NCBI RefSeq assembly: GCF_003443875.1
Contig: NZ_CP027482.1
Span: forward strand, 1,426,001 to 1,490,000
Direction of reading: 5' to 3'
From: Aeromicrobium sp. A1-2
Lineage (GTDB): Bacteria > Actinomycetota > Actinomycetes > Propionibacteriales > Nocardioidaceae
Length of the DNA stretch: 64,000 nt
The notes beneath the pieces were generated by a model, which saw only the letters and a program-made list of their open reading frames with translations, made no database searches and was not told where the DNA came from. The position numbers and the translations under genes are program-made. Positions 51,213-59,551 of this stretch are shown here, piece by piece; position 1 is the first letter of the stretch, and every line of letters begins with the position of its first letter.

Positions 51213-51900
51213 GACGTCGATTCTGTCGGAGGGTGCCAACCAACGCACTGGTCGCTACGACCAGGGCTGCTGCTCCGAGAGCGACGGCCACGAATGCCGT
51301 GGTGTTCGACGACTCATCGGCGGCGCCCTTGGCATCGTCCGTGTCGGCGCTGCCCGCACCGTGGTGGTCTCCCGTGGACTCAACCAGCGTCAGCGTCGGA
51401 GCGGGGTGCTCAGGCTCAGTGTCACCCTTTTGCAGCTCGTCCCAGCTGACGATCTCGCCGTCGTCGTAGGTCTGCTCGGCCGAGAATGCGATCGACGCGA
51501 CCTCAGGGAACGGGCCTCCGGAGATCGCGAACTCGTCGAACTGCGAGGGCTGGATGCCATCGCCCGTCGTGGTCCAGGTCACCGTGCGCACGACCTCGGT
51601 GACGTCGAAGTCGCCGGCCTTGGCTGGCTCGTCAAGCTTTTCCTTCTTGATCGAAACCTTCCAGCCTGGCTTGGCGCCGGCCGTGACGAAGGCGAACGGG
51701 GTGTCGTCCGGGAAGGTGATGACAAGTTTGGTCGTGGATGCGGTGTCCGACTCGTTCGGGACCCGGAACACGGCCTTGCCGAACCCGCCCTGGGAGGCAT
51801 CGGTCGACGACACCCCGACGTGGGCGTAGGCAGGACCGGCCAGCCCGATGAGGGCGGTCGTGAAGAGCACAGCGGACAGCCGCGTGATGGTGCGATTCAT
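51205..51900 (-). CDS. ycnI: YcnI-family copper-associated protein (DUF1775)
   Basis: A 231-residue exported protein with a signal peptide ending in PAYA, leaving mature AHVGVSS with an exposed His as in YcnI. The DUF1775 domain has the TKLVITFPDDTPFAFVTAGAKPGW segment, conserved Trp, and FAISGGPFPE. A membrane helix near residue 210 and basic tail follow. YcnI-type proteins bind copper with the N-terminal His and Trp. Part of the copper operon. Confidence 0.9.
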   Translation of the reverse strand: MNRTITRLSAVLFTTALIGLAGPAYAHVGVSSTDASQGGFGKAVFRVPNESDTASTTKLVITFPDDTPFAFVTAGAKPGWKVSIKKEKLDEPAKAGDFDVTEVVRTVTWTTTGDGIQPSQFDEFAISGGPFPEVASIAFSAEQTYDDGEIVSWDELQKGDTEPEHPAPTLTLVESTGDHHGAGSADTDDAKGAADESSNTTAFVAVALGAAALVVATSALVGTLRQNRRRA

Positions 51901-51938
51901 GATGGTGCTTTCTGTGAAAGGAGCTGCGGAGCGGGGAT

Positions 51939-52466
51939 TCAGGACCCGTTCGGCGGTCCTCTCTCGGCTCGTGAGTACGCCAGGCGTAGGTCGGCGAGTG
52001 TGCGGGCCGAGGCGATCGGGGTTGCCGGGCGCCACGACGGGACCGCGAGTGCCTTGAGGTCGTGAGGAGCAACGCGCAGACCCAGTCGCTCGGCGAGCTG
52101 CCACACGAAGGCCTCACTGCGTGCCAGCGCGGCCGCGCTGACCGCGGTGGCAACGAGGTGGGCCACCAGCATCGACAGCGGCATCGTCATCTCCCCGGAC
52201 GAGGACCCGAAGTGGACCCCGACCTGGCACAGGATCAGGAGTCCGACGAGCTGTCCCGGTGTCACCCGATGCGACGAGAGCAGCCAGGCGACGAGGGTCG
52301 CGCCGACGAAGACCACTGCGACAGCGCCGCTGGGAATCGTGCCCCCGACGCTCGCGTGCCCCACGCCGGCGGTCACGGTGCACAGCAGCGCGACGGCGAG
52401 CGAGCGGATCATGCGGACCGCACCGGAGGCCGGGCTCAGCACGGCTGCAGGGGCGGATCGTGGCAC
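51939..52466 (-). CDS. membrane protein at the head of the copper operon
   Basis: A 175-residue protein with about five hydrophobic segments (AVALLCTVTAGVGHASVGG; AVAVVFVGATLVAWLL; LVGLLILCQVGVHFG). A His after the first helix (GVGHAS) and GVHFG, SMLVAHLV give three membrane-adjacent histidines, compatible with metal handling. Family not recognised. GTG 52466 has TACGAT 6 bases upstream, so this is the probable start of the ycnI-copC-copD transcript. Confidence 0.65.
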   Translation of the reverse strand: MPRSAPAAVLSPASGAVRMIRSLAVALLCTVTAGVGHASVGGTIPSGAVAVVFVGATLVAWLLSSHRVTPGQLVGLLILCQVGVHFGSSSGEMTMPLSMLVAHLVATAVSAAALARSEAFVWQLAERLGLRVAPHDLKALAVPSWRPATPIASARTLADLRLAYSRAERGPPNGS

Positions 52467-52472
52467 CCGCTC

Positions 52473-52478
52473 ATCGTA
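52473..52478 (-). promoter_or_regulatory. -10 element TACGAT, leaderless promoter of the copper operon
   Basis: On the minus strand TACGAT ends 6 bases before the GTG at 52466. No obvious copper-repressor palindrome was seen beside it. Confidence 0.45.
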
Positions 52479-52569
52479 CCGAGGCGTCTAAGGAGTCTGC
52501 CCGGCGCGTTCGCGGTCGAGCGCCTCCCCCGTGGCGGCGTCCGACCCGGGGTTGGGCACGGTGGGCTTG

Positions 52570-52575
52570 TACCGT
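52570..52575 (+). promoter_or_regulatory. -10 element TACCGT, leaderless promoter of rocD
   Basis: TACCGT ends 6 bases before the ATG at 52582. Confidence 0.48.
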
Positions 52576-52581
52576 GGACAC

Positions 52582-53796
52582 ATGGCAGCAACCGGACTCG
52601 ACACCGCATCGTTCATCACACTCGACGAGCGGTGGGGCGCACACAACTACCACCCGCTTCCGGTCGTGATCTCCGAGGCCGAGGGCGCCTGGGTCACCGA
52701 CGTCGACGGCCATCGCTACCTGGACTTCCTCTCGGGCTACTCGGCCCTCAACTTCGGCCACCGCCACCCGGTCCTGCTCGAGGCGGCGCACACCCAGCTC
52801 GATCGTCTGACGCTGACCTCACGGGCCTTCCACAACGACCAGTTCGGCGCATTCTGCCGCGAGCTGGCAGCGCTGACCGGCACCGAGATGGTGCTGACGA
52901 TGAACACCGGCGCCGAGGCGGTCGAGTCCGCCATCAAGGTCGCTCGCAAGTGGGCGTACGAGGTCAAGGGCGTCGAGTTCGACCGGGCCGAGATCATCGT
53001 GGCAGGCGGCAACTTCCACGGGCGCACCACGACGATCGTCTCGTTCTCGGACGATCCCGCCGCCCACGACAACTACGGGCCGTTCACTCCCGGTTTCGTC
53101 ACGGTGCCGTTCGGCGACCTCGACGCCGTGCGTGCCGCAATCACCCCCAACACCGCCGCGATCCTGATCGAGCCGATCCAGGGTGAGGCCGGCGTCATCG
53201 TGCCGCCGGAGGGATTTTTCGCTGGCGTCCGATCCCTGTGCGACGACAACGACGTGCTGCTGATCGCCGACGAGATCCAATCCGGGCTCGCCCGGACCGG
53301 CAAGTTGTTCGCGCTTGACCACGACGACGTACGCGCCGACCTCTACACGCTCGGCAAGGCGCTCGGCGGCGGGATCATCCCGGTGTCCGCGGTCGTCGGT
53401 CGCGCGGACGTGCTGGGCGTGCTCAAGCCCGGCCAGCACGGCTCGACGTTCGGCGGCTACCCCGTCGCCTGCGCAGTCGGCCGCGCGGTGGTCGGGCTGC
53501 TGGAGACCGGCGAGTTCCAGGAACGGTCGCGCGATCTCGGTGAGCACCTGCACAACCGGCTCAACGCGCTGGTCGGCAAGGGTCTCGTCGCGGTGCGCGG
53601 ACGGGGCCTGTGGGCCGGCATCGACATCGATCCGGCGGCCAAGACCGGCCGCGAGGTCTCGATGGCGCTGCGCGACCGTGGTGTGCTCTGCAAGGAGACG
53701 CATGAGCGCACGCTGCGCATGGCTCCTCCGCTGGTCATCACCCGAGAGGAGATCGACGTCGCGATCGACGCACTGACCGAGGCTCTGCACGCCTGA
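52582..53796 (+). CDS. rocD: ornithine--oxo-acid transaminase RocD
   Basis: A 404-residue class III PLP aminotransferase. NYHPLPVVISEAEGAWVTDVDG starts the fold, NTGAEAVESAIKVARKWAY binds PLP phosphate, LLIADEIQSGLARTGK holds the Asp, and LYTLGKALGGGIIPVSAVVG the Schiff-base Lys. It converts ornithine and 2-oxoglutarate to glutamate semialdehyde and glutamate. ATG 52582 is supported by the -10 element 6 bases upstream. Confidence 0.93.
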   Translation: MAATGLDTASFITLDERWGAHNYHPLPVVISEAEGAWVTDVDGHRYLDFLSGYSALNFGHRHPVLLEAAHTQLDRLTLTSRAFHNDQFGAFCRELAALTGTEMVLTMNTGAEAVESAIKVARKWAYEVKGVEFDRAEIIVAGGNFHGRTTTIVSFSDDPAAHDNYGPFTPGFVTVPFGDLDAVRAAITPNTAAILIEPIQGEAGVIVPPEGFFAGVRSLCDDNDVLLIADEIQSGLARTGKLFALDHDDVRADLYTLGKALGGGIIPVSAVVGRADVLGVLKPGQHGSTFGGYPVACAVGRAVVGLLETGEFQERSRDLGEHLHNRLNALVGKGLVAVRGRGLWAGIDIDPAAKTGREVSMALRDRGVLCKETHERTLRMAPPLVITREEIDVAIDALTEALHA

Positions 53797-53811
53797 TCCA
53801 CGCCTGCGACG

Positions 53812-54627
53812 TCAGCGGAAGAACGCCACTCCGCCGGGAGGCGCCGGCGAACGCTCGGCGTCGGCGTCCGTGAAGGGCGACCTTGCCGCGAAGCCCTCGA
53901 CGACGTCGCGATAGGGAAGCACGCGATACGGGAACGGCGAGCTCGCCGCTCGTCTGGCCAGTCCCTCCCACGGCAGGGGACGTTGCGACGCCGTGACCAG
54001 TACGTTGCCGAATCTGCGGCCCTTGAGGGTCGCGGGCTCCGCGCTCAGCATGACCTGCGCGAAGCTGTCCCGCACTCCTCGCACGACCCTGCGGACGTAG
54101 GGGAACGGTGCCTTGTCGGCGAGGTTGAGCAGGACCACCCCGCCGTCGACAGTGACCCGGGCCATCTCGGCGAAGAACTCCGTCGTGGTCAGACCCGCCG
54201 GGATGCGGGCGCCGTCAAAGGCATCTAGGATCACGACGTCGGCGAAGTCGGGTCGCAGTGCCGCAACGCCCGTCCTGCCGTCGACTGGTCGCACCTTGAT
54301 TCCACTCTGGCGCGGCAGGGGTAGCTGTTCGCGGACCAGCGTGGTCACCCGTTCGTCCGGCTCCAGCACAACCTGCGCCGAGGTCGGGCGGGTTGCCGCG
54401 ACGTAGCGGGGAATCGTCATAGCTGCCCCGCCGATGTGGAGGAACCGCAACGGCTCGCCAGGCGATCCCAACGCGTCGATCACATCCGCGATGCGCTGCA
54501 TGTAGTCGAACTCGAGCCGGGTCGGGTCGTCGACGTCGACGTGGGACTGGTCGGTTCCATCGATCCGCAGCGTGTAGCCAGATGGGCGGTCCCGGTCCTG
54601 GACTATCTCGATCACGGGCTCGGTCAC
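53812..54627 (-). CDS. spermidine synthase-like methyltransferase-fold protein
   Basis: A 271-residue spermidine-synthase-family protein. RFLHIGGAAMTIPRYVAATRP is the nucleotide-binding glycine-rich motif, VVLEPDERV the acidic strand end, and ADVVILDAFDGARIPAGLTT the active-site loop with Asp. The membrane half found in some actinobacterial versions is missing. Polyamine synthesis is not assured; many of these proteins have no known substrate. GTG start supported by TACAGT 6 bases upstream. Confidence 0.8.
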   Translation of the reverse strand: MTEPVIEIVQDRDRPSGYTLRIDGTDQSHVDVDDPTRLEFDYMQRIADVIDALGSPGEPLRFLHIGGAAMTIPRYVAATRPTSAQVVLEPDERVTTLVREQLPLPRQSGIKVRPVDGRTGVAALRPDFADVVILDAFDGARIPAGLTTTEFFAEMARVTVDGGVVLLNLADKAPFPYVRRVVRGVRDSFAQVMLSAEPATLKGRRFGNVLVTASQRPLPWEGLARRAASSPFPYRVLPYRDVVEGFAARSPFTDADAERSPAPPGGVAFFR

Positions 54628-54633
54628 CGGGCC

Positions 54634-54639
54634 ACTGTA
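54634..54639 (-). promoter_or_regulatory. -10 element TACAGT, leaderless promoter of the spermidine synthase-like gene
   Basis: On the minus strand TACAGT ends 6 bases before the GTG at 54627. Confidence 0.46.
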
Positions 54640-54710
54640 GGTGAGATCCGGCTCGCGCTGGACCCCGCGCCGCGCTAGCGTCGTGGCTTCGACTTGGGGA
54701 GGATGAAGCG

Positions 54711-55112
54711 GTGCCCAGACGTCTGTTGTCGCTGGCCGTGCTGCTGGTCGCCCTCGCCGGCGCCGTATGGGCTGGCACGCTCGTACGCGACCGACTGGAC
54801 GGCCCCGGACCGATTCCCACGGTGCGCGCCGCGACCATGGCGTACGCGACCGGCAACTGCCAGGCCCTGCGAGATGTCTCGGAGAGCCCCCAGTCGGTGG
54901 ACTGTGCCGAGGTCGCGCAGGTGCAGCGCGCCTATCACGACGAGGGGCTGGAGCCCGACCGCTTCACGTATGCCGTGGTCTCGCAGAGCGGCAGCACCGC
55001 CACGGTCCGGGTGTCGTACGTCAAAGGCAGCACGCCGTTCGACGAGATGATCCCGGTCGAGAAGGATGGCAGCGAGTGGAAGATCGCGTCCGTGGCCGCT
55101 CACCTGGACTGA
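54711..55112 (+). CDS. exported protein of unknown function (NTF2-like)
   Basis: A 133-residue protein with an N-terminal signal or anchor helix (LLSLAVLLVALAGAVWAG). The mature part has two Cys (ATGNCQALRDVS and SVDCAEVAQ) that could form a disulfide, then strands ending KDGSEWKIASVAAHL, as in NTF2-like lipoprotein-associated domains. No lipobox Cys. GTG 54711 follows GGGGAGGATG. Function unknown. Confidence 0.7.
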   Translation: MPRRLLSLAVLLVALAGAVWAGTLVRDRLDGPGPIPTVRAATMAYATGNCQALRDVSESPQSVDCAEVAQVQRAYHDEGLEPDRFTYAVVSQSGSTATVRVSYVKGSTPFDEMIPVEKDGSEWKIASVAAHLD

Positions 55113-55131
55113 CTGCCCGGGTCAGGTCAGG

Positions 55132-55365
55132 TCAGCCGACCTTGGCCGCCAGGGTTGTGCCGGGGAGCTGCACCTCGATCAGCATGCCCTTGGCGAGCTG
55201 GCGTCCGCGCCGGGTCTCGACCTCCCCGTCGACCTTGACGTCGCCGCCCTGGATCAGATCACCGGCAGCGGCCCCCGAGTCGGCGATGTTGGCGAACTTG
55301 AGGAACTGACCCAAGCGGATCATGTCGCCAGTGATCGGAACGATGTCGATGTCGTCGGAAGCCAT
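55132..55365 (-). CDS. small S4-domain RNA-binding protein (YbcJ-like)
   Basis: A 77-residue protein that is essentially one S4 RNA-binding domain: IRLGQFLKFANIADSGAAAGDLIQGGDVKVDGEVETRRGRQL. The family (YbcJ/YaaA type) binds structured RNA, probably ribosomal. Divergent from a second S4-domain gene 50 bases away. Confidence 0.85.
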   Translation of the reverse strand: MASDDIDIVPITGDMIRLGQFLKFANIADSGAAAGDLIQGGDVKVDGEVETRRGRQLAKGMLIEVQLPGTTLAAKVG

Positions 55366-55415
55366 GTGGCCAGCCTGCCACGACGGGCTCCCCGATGCGT
55401 GCGAGGATCGGTGAC

Positions 55416-55784
55416 ATGGTGGTCACGCAGGCCCGCGCCGACGTATGGGTTTCTTCCGTACGGCTCTACAGGACGCGCTCGATCGCATCGGCGGAGTGCA
55501 AGGCGGGCCATGTACGCATCAACGGCGCGAAGGCCAAGCCGGCGCAGCCGATCAAGATCGGCGACCGGGTCGAGGCGCTGACCGAGGGCGGCATGCGTAC
55601 GGTCGTCGTCAAACGGGTCATCGTCAAACGGGTCGGCGCATCCGTGGCCGTTGAGTGCTACGAGGACCACACTCCCCCGCCTCCGCCCAAGGAAGAGGTC
55701 CCGATCGCGCCCCGCCGCGACCGCGGAGCGGGTCGCCCGACCAAGCGGGACCGCCGCGCCCTGGACCGGCTGCGTGGTCGCTAG
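55416..55784 (+). CDS. Hsp15-like S4-domain RNA-binding protein
   Basis: A 122-residue protein with an N-terminal S4 domain (RADVWVSSVRLYRTRSIASAECKAGHVRINGAKAK, where positions 7-41 follow the Hsp15 pattern) and a basic, Pro/Arg-rich tail ending KRDRRALDRLRGR. Hsp15 rescues stalled 50S subunits carrying nascent chains. A 15-base in-frame tandem repeat gives VVKRV-IVKRV. The TAG stop shares CTAG with the convergent Nudix gene. Confidence 0.83.
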   Translation: MVVTQARADVWVSSVRLYRTRSIASAECKAGHVRINGAKAKPAQPIKIGDRVEALTEGGMRTVVVKRVIVKRVGASVAVECYEDHTPPPPPKEEVPIAPRRDRGAGRPTKRDRRALDRLRGR

Positions 55785-56182
55785 CGCGCGAGCAGCGGCA
55801 GCAGCGCGCGTGTGCTCAACGGTGCCAGATCGATGTCGCCGGGTTCGGCCGGGTCAACCCAGATGCTCTCGGCAATCTCCGCCGCTGCGACTGGCGCAGT
55901 GGCGTCGACCGTCACGCTGAAAACCTCCGCGAGGACGCGGTGGCCGGGCTCGTTGGCGGCGTCCTCCTCGAAGGTCCCGACCCACGTGAACGCCTCGGCG
56001 GGCAGGTCGATTCCCACCTCCTCGAGCAGCTCACGGCGCAGGCAGGTCAGCGGGCTCTCCCCCGGCTCGATCTTGCCACCGGGTTGCATGAAGACGGTCG
56101 TGCCGTGCTTGCGCACCATCAGCGCCCGGCCGTCGACGTCGGTGGTCAGCGCGGCTGCCACATGGATGACGGGTTCGGTCAC
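55781..56182 (-). CDS. Nudix hydrolase
   Basis: A 133-residue Nudix protein with a complete box: GKIEPGESPLTCLRRELLEEVGI (G-x5-E-x7-R-E-U-x-E-E-x-G-U). It hydrolyses a nucleoside diphosphate linked to another group; the substrate is not defined. GTG 56182 overlaps the LOG-family stop by 4 bases, so the two are co-translated. Confidence 0.88.
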   Translation of the reverse strand: MTEPVIHVAAALTTDVDGRALMVRKHGTTVFMQPGGKIEPGESPLTCLRRELLEEVGIDLPAEAFTWVGTFEEDAANEPGHRVLAEVFSVTVDATAPVAAAEIAESIWVDPAEPGDIDLAPLSTRALLPLLAR

Positions 56183-56775
56183 GGGCTGAGGACCTCGCCG
56201 GGGTCGTGCCCCCACTTGTCGGTCCAGCTCGGCGGCAGCTGGAGCATCCGGAGCAGCTCGTCCAGATCATCGGAGAATGACACGATGCGGGACTGCTCGG
56301 GCTGAACGAACCCGGTCTCGACCATTTGGGTCACGAGCTGCCGCATCGGCGCCCAGAATCCCAGCACGTCGAGGAAGCCTGAAGGCTTGGCGTGGATGCT
56401 GAGCTGCGCCCAGGTCCACTGCTCGGCGATCTCTTCGAGGGTGCCTGCGCCACCGGGGAGGGCGATGAACGCGTCGGACAGCTCGGCCATCATGAGCTTG
56501 CGGGCGTGCATCGAGTCGACGACGTGGAGCTCGGTGAGACCGTGGTGCGCGAGCTCGCGATCGTCCAGCGCGCTCGGGATGACCCCGATGACCCGGCCGC
56601 CTGCCTGGATCGCGGCGTCGGCCACGACACCCATCAGGCCGACGTGGCCCCCGCCGTACACGACGTCGATCCCCCGCTCGGCCAGCGTGCGTCCGGTCAG
56701 CCGGGCCGCATCGGCGTAGGCCGGATCGTGGCCGAAGCTGGATCCACAGAAGACTGCCACTGAACGCAGTGCCAT
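56179..56775 (-). CDS. LOG-family cytokinin riboside 5'-monophosphate phosphoribohydrolase-like protein
   Basis: A 198-residue TIGR00730/LOG protein. SVAVFCGSSFGHDPAYADAA starts the fold, YGGGHVGLMGVVADAA binds phosphate, and ALPGGAGTLEEIAEQWTWAQL is the catalytic signature. These enzymes cleave base from nucleoside monophosphates. ATG 56775 is preceded by AAGGACC; an upstream extension is not coding-like. Operon with the Nudix gene, suggesting nucleotide clean-up. Confidence 0.88.
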   Translation of the reverse strand: MALRSVAVFCGSSFGHDPAYADAARLTGRTLAERGIDVVYGGGHVGLMGVVADAAIQAGGRVIGVIPSALDDRELAHHGLTELHVVDSMHARKLMMAELSDAFIALPGGAGTLEEIAEQWTWAQLSIHAKPSGFLDVLGFWAPMRQLVTQMVETGFVQPEQSRIVSFSDDLDELLRMLQLPPSWTDKWGHDPGEVLSP

Positions 56776-56875
56776 CAAGGTCCTTCCATCGGGGACCTCC
56801 ATCGTGGCGTACGGGACCGTCGTGCCGGCACCACGGTCGCCTGACAACCACCGGACACGCCAAGACGCCCCGAGC

Positions 56876-58030
56876 TCAGCGAGCGGACGAGCCGATGAGG
56901 GACGTCTCAGGGTGGAACACGACCCACGCGAACCAGAACGTGTCGAGGTGTCGAACGGCGTCAAGAACAGATCCCTTCAACTTGCCGGCCGTCGCCCGGC
57001 CCAGGATGTTCCACTCGCTGCCGGTCTCGCGATCCACGAATCCGTCCGAGCCAGCCTTGAAATGCAGCTCTTGCCCGTCGAGGACGGGGCTGAAGACACC
57101 GACCGTTCCGATCTCATCTCCGCCGGCGATGGTGTCGGCGTCGAGTGCCGAGGTCTGACCCGGCAGGTGCCACAGAACGACCTCACGCTCACCGACCGTC
57201 ACCTCGAGGGGTGCCTCGCCGACCAGCGAGCTGCGAAGGACGGCGACATGCGCGGCGTCGTCACTGATGCCGATGACCCGCTCCTTCACCGGGAGCCGGG
57301 TGTCGACCTCCCCGGGAAGTCCGAACAGCAACTCGCCTGACGGGTCGTCATACCCGGCATACGGATTGGTGCCATACGGGCGGTCGAATCCGGTGTCTCG
57401 TGACAGCACCTTGGCAGCGGGCGCGGCTGCCACGAAGTCGCCCCAGGCGACCGTGCCCATGGGGATGGCCTCGAGCTGCGTTCCAGTGAGTACGCCCACC
57501 GACGCCTGCCCGGTCAGCTGCGGCCACAGTGACTCCGTCTGCCGGTCGTACATCACCAAGTTGTCGGCGAACAGCATGCCGGAGGTGCCGAAGCTCAGAA
57601 CCCCACGATCGGGCACCGTGCGAAGAAATGCGACGCCGGAGTTGCACAAAGGGCAGTACGTCACCGCAACAGGCTCACCGCCGACCTCGTCGTTGACGAT
57701 CTCGTGCCACGTCATCACCCGCAACGGATACGCCCGTGTCTCGCCTCCCACAGTCAGCGAGAGCACGGGCTCCTCGTCCTCGAGCCAGTCCACATCCGCC
57801 GCGGACTCGAACTTCGGCTCGTCAATCGGCGGGATTCCGTCAGGCGCCGGGCCACCGGACTTCAGTTCGGCAACGTCGATCAACGCGGTCGGAAAGGCAG
57901 CATTGGTCGGATCCTTCAGAGCCGAGGGGACATCCTCACGATCGGCAGCGTCTGTGTCAGCGCTCGAGCAGGCCGTGACAAGCGTCAAGAACACCGTGGT
58001 CAGCAGTAGGGGCAGTCGATGACGGGCCAT
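56876..58030 (-). CDS. DUF3179-domain lipoprotein
   Basis: A 384-residue lipoprotein. The signal (LPLLLTTVFLTLV) ends in the lipobox TAC at Cys21. The DUF3179 domain spans the rest: YPLRVMTWHEIVND, VAVTYCPLCNSG with a CxxC, TGFDRPYGTNPYAGYDDP, and the ending DTFWFAWVVFHPET. Its function is unknown. It is divergent from genes for a TlpA-like thioredoxin and CcdA-like protein, which would be able to keep the CPLC cysteines reduced. AAAGGAG precedes the ATG. Confidence 0.88.
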   Translation of the reverse strand: MARHRLPLLLTTVFLTLVTACSSADTDAADREDVPSALKDPTNAAFPTALIDVAELKSGGPAPDGIPPIDEPKFESAADVDWLEDEEPVLSLTVGGETRAYPLRVMTWHEIVNDEVGGEPVAVTYCPLCNSGVAFLRTVPDRGVLSFGTSGMLFADNLVMYDRQTESLWPQLTGQASVGVLTGTQLEAIPMGTVAWGDFVAAAPAAKVLSRDTGFDRPYGTNPYAGYDDPSGELLFGLPGEVDTRLPVKERVIGISDDAAHVAVLRSSLVGEAPLEVTVGEREVVLWHLPGQTSALDADTIAGGDEIGTVGVFSPVLDGQELHFKAGSDGFVDRETGSEWNILGRATAGKLKGSVLDAVRHLDTFWFAWVVFHPETSLIGSSAR

Positions 58031-58084
58031 GAGCACGGTCTCCTTTGACGGGCTGCCTCGAGTTTTCTTCATCAGATCGGCTCG

Positions 58085-58106
58085 TTCCGTAAGCGCGGTC
58101 ACGGAA
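58085..58106. promoter_or_regulatory. inverted repeat TTCCGT-N10-ACGGAA between divergent genes
   Basis: Perfect 6-base arms with a 10-base spacer (22 bp) in the 127-bp space between the DUF3179 and TlpA-like genes. The length is that expected of a dimeric regulator such as the Crp/Fnr protein encoded 1.4 kb downstream. A shorter palindrome GTGATCAC is at 58129-58136. Confidence 0.38.
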
Positions 58107-58157
58107 GCATCGCTCACGTTTCTGCAGAGTGATCACGTTCCACGACAAGGAGACGGT

Positions 58158-58661
58158 GTGAAACTCAAGACGATCGTCGGTCTGCTGACCGCACTTCTGG
58201 CACTCAGCGGGTGCGCGGGAAGCGCCGGCCAGACACTGCCAGGGGCATCCGATTCCGGGGCGGCAGCTGTCAGCTTCTCCTTCACAGGCGAGTCGTTGGA
58301 CGGTGCGACGTACGACGGTCGTCAGCTCGCGGCGAAACCCACCGTCCTGTGGTTCTGGGCACCGTGGTGTCCCACCTGCCGCGCCCAGGCCGGGAGCGTT
58401 GCTTCCCTCGCCAAGCAGTACGCCGGACAGGTGAACATCGTCGGCGTCGGTGGCCTGGCCGATCAGGACGACATTCGGGCCTTCGCGCGTCAGGTCGTCG
58501 GTCCGATCCATCTCATCGATGAGGACGGCGAGATCTGGCGACACTTCGGTGTCACGGCGCAGAGCACCTACCTGATCGTGGATGCGCAGGGCAGGACGGT
58601 CAGCTCAGGCTTCCTCGACAACGTCCAGCTGGCCGACCTGGTGGCGGAGCTCGTGGGCTGA
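58158..58661 (+). CDS. TlpA/ResA-like thioredoxin-fold lipoprotein
   Basis: A 167-residue lipoprotein: signal LKTIVGLLTALLAL, lipobox SGC at residue 18. The thioredoxin domain has the active site FWAPWCPTCRAQAGS at about residue 75, with strands typical of AhpC/TSA-like reductants and STYLIVDAQG containing the usual loop. It should reduce disulfides outside the membrane. GTG 58158 follows AAGGAGACG. Its TGA is followed within 1 base by the CcdA-like GTG. Confidence 0.9.
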   Translation: MKLKTIVGLLTALLALSGCAGSAGQTLPGASDSGAAAVSFSFTGESLDGATYDGRQLAAKPTVLWFWAPWCPTCRAQAGSVASLAKQYAGQVNIVGVGGLADQDDIRAFARQVVGPIHLIDEDGEIWRHFGVTAQSTYLIVDAQGRTVSSGFLDNVQLADLVAELVG

Positions 58662-58662
58662 C

Positions 58663-59544
58663 GTGCTTTCGGCCACTGGAGCCCTGGCACTCGGTGCGGG
58701 CATGCTCGCCGCGCTGAACCCGTGCGGCTTCGCACTGCTGCCCGCCTATCTGACGATGCTGGTCACCGACAACCAACCGAGCCGTCTGGTCGCCGTGGCA
58801 CGGGCACTCAAGATGACCGCAGCCATGACGACCGGCTTCACCGTGGTGTTCGCCGTCTTTGGTCTGATCGTCGCACCCGTGGCCAGCTCGGCACAGCGAT
58901 TTCTCCCGTGGTTCAGCCTGCTGGTCGGCCTCGCCATCTTCGGCGCGGGCCTGTGGCTCCTGGCGGGCCGCAGCATCACATTCCCGAAGGGGCGGCCGCG
59001 GTCGGGCGCACCCATCACGCGTTCGGTCGGATCGATGTTTGGGTTTGGTGTCTCGTACGCACTTGCCAGCCTGACCTGCACAATCGCTCCGTTCCTGGCT
59101 GTTGTCGTGTCCGCGTTCCGCGCCGACTCCGTGCTAGCGGGGTCGGGTCTGTTCCTCCTCTACGCCGCCGGAATGGGTCTGGTGGTGGGCACTGCGGCGT
59201 TGGCGGTGGCGCTGGCCCAGCAGTCGCTGATCCGCGGCGCCAGACAGCTGGGACGGGCTGTACCGCTGTCCGGCGGCGGTGTCGTGCTTCTGCTGGTTGG
59301 CGCCTACGTCGCCTACTACGGTTGGTGGGAGATTCGGGTCCTGCGTGGAGCGGCTCCGGGCGACCCGATCATCGAGTCCGCCGCGTCCGTCCAACATTTG
59401 TTGGCGAACACGACGGCCTCGATCGGACCTGGCGGGTTCGGCCTCGCGATGATCGGGTCTCTGCTTGTCGTCGGCGGTGCGCACTGGGTTCGACACCTGC
59501 TGAGTCGTTCAGACGCGTCCGCTGACCACGCGAAGGGCAGGTGA
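58663..59544 (+). CDS. CcdA-like thiol-redox membrane protein
   Basis: A 293-residue protein with about seven helices. The two redox cysteines are in LNPCGFALLPAYLTML near residue 23 and LTCTIAPFLAVV near residue 147, the CcdA/DsbD pattern. It moves electrons from cytoplasmic thioredoxin to extracytoplasmic partners, here most likely the TlpA-like lipoprotein encoded just upstream. GTG 58663 starts two bases after the TlpA stop begins. Confidence 0.9.
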   Translation: MLSATGALALGAGMLAALNPCGFALLPAYLTMLVTDNQPSRLVAVARALKMTAAMTTGFTVVFAVFGLIVAPVASSAQRFLPWFSLLVGLAIFGAGLWLLAGRSITFPKGRPRSGAPITRSVGSMFGFGVSYALASLTCTIAPFLAVVVSAFRADSVLAGSGLFLLYAAGMGLVVGTAALAVALAQQSLIRGARQLGRAVPLSGGGVVLLLVGAYVAYYGWWEIRVLRGAAPGDPIIESAASVQHLLANTTASIGPGGFGLAMIGSLLVVGGAHWVRHLLSRSDASADHAKGR

Positions 59545-59551
59545 GTGTCCG

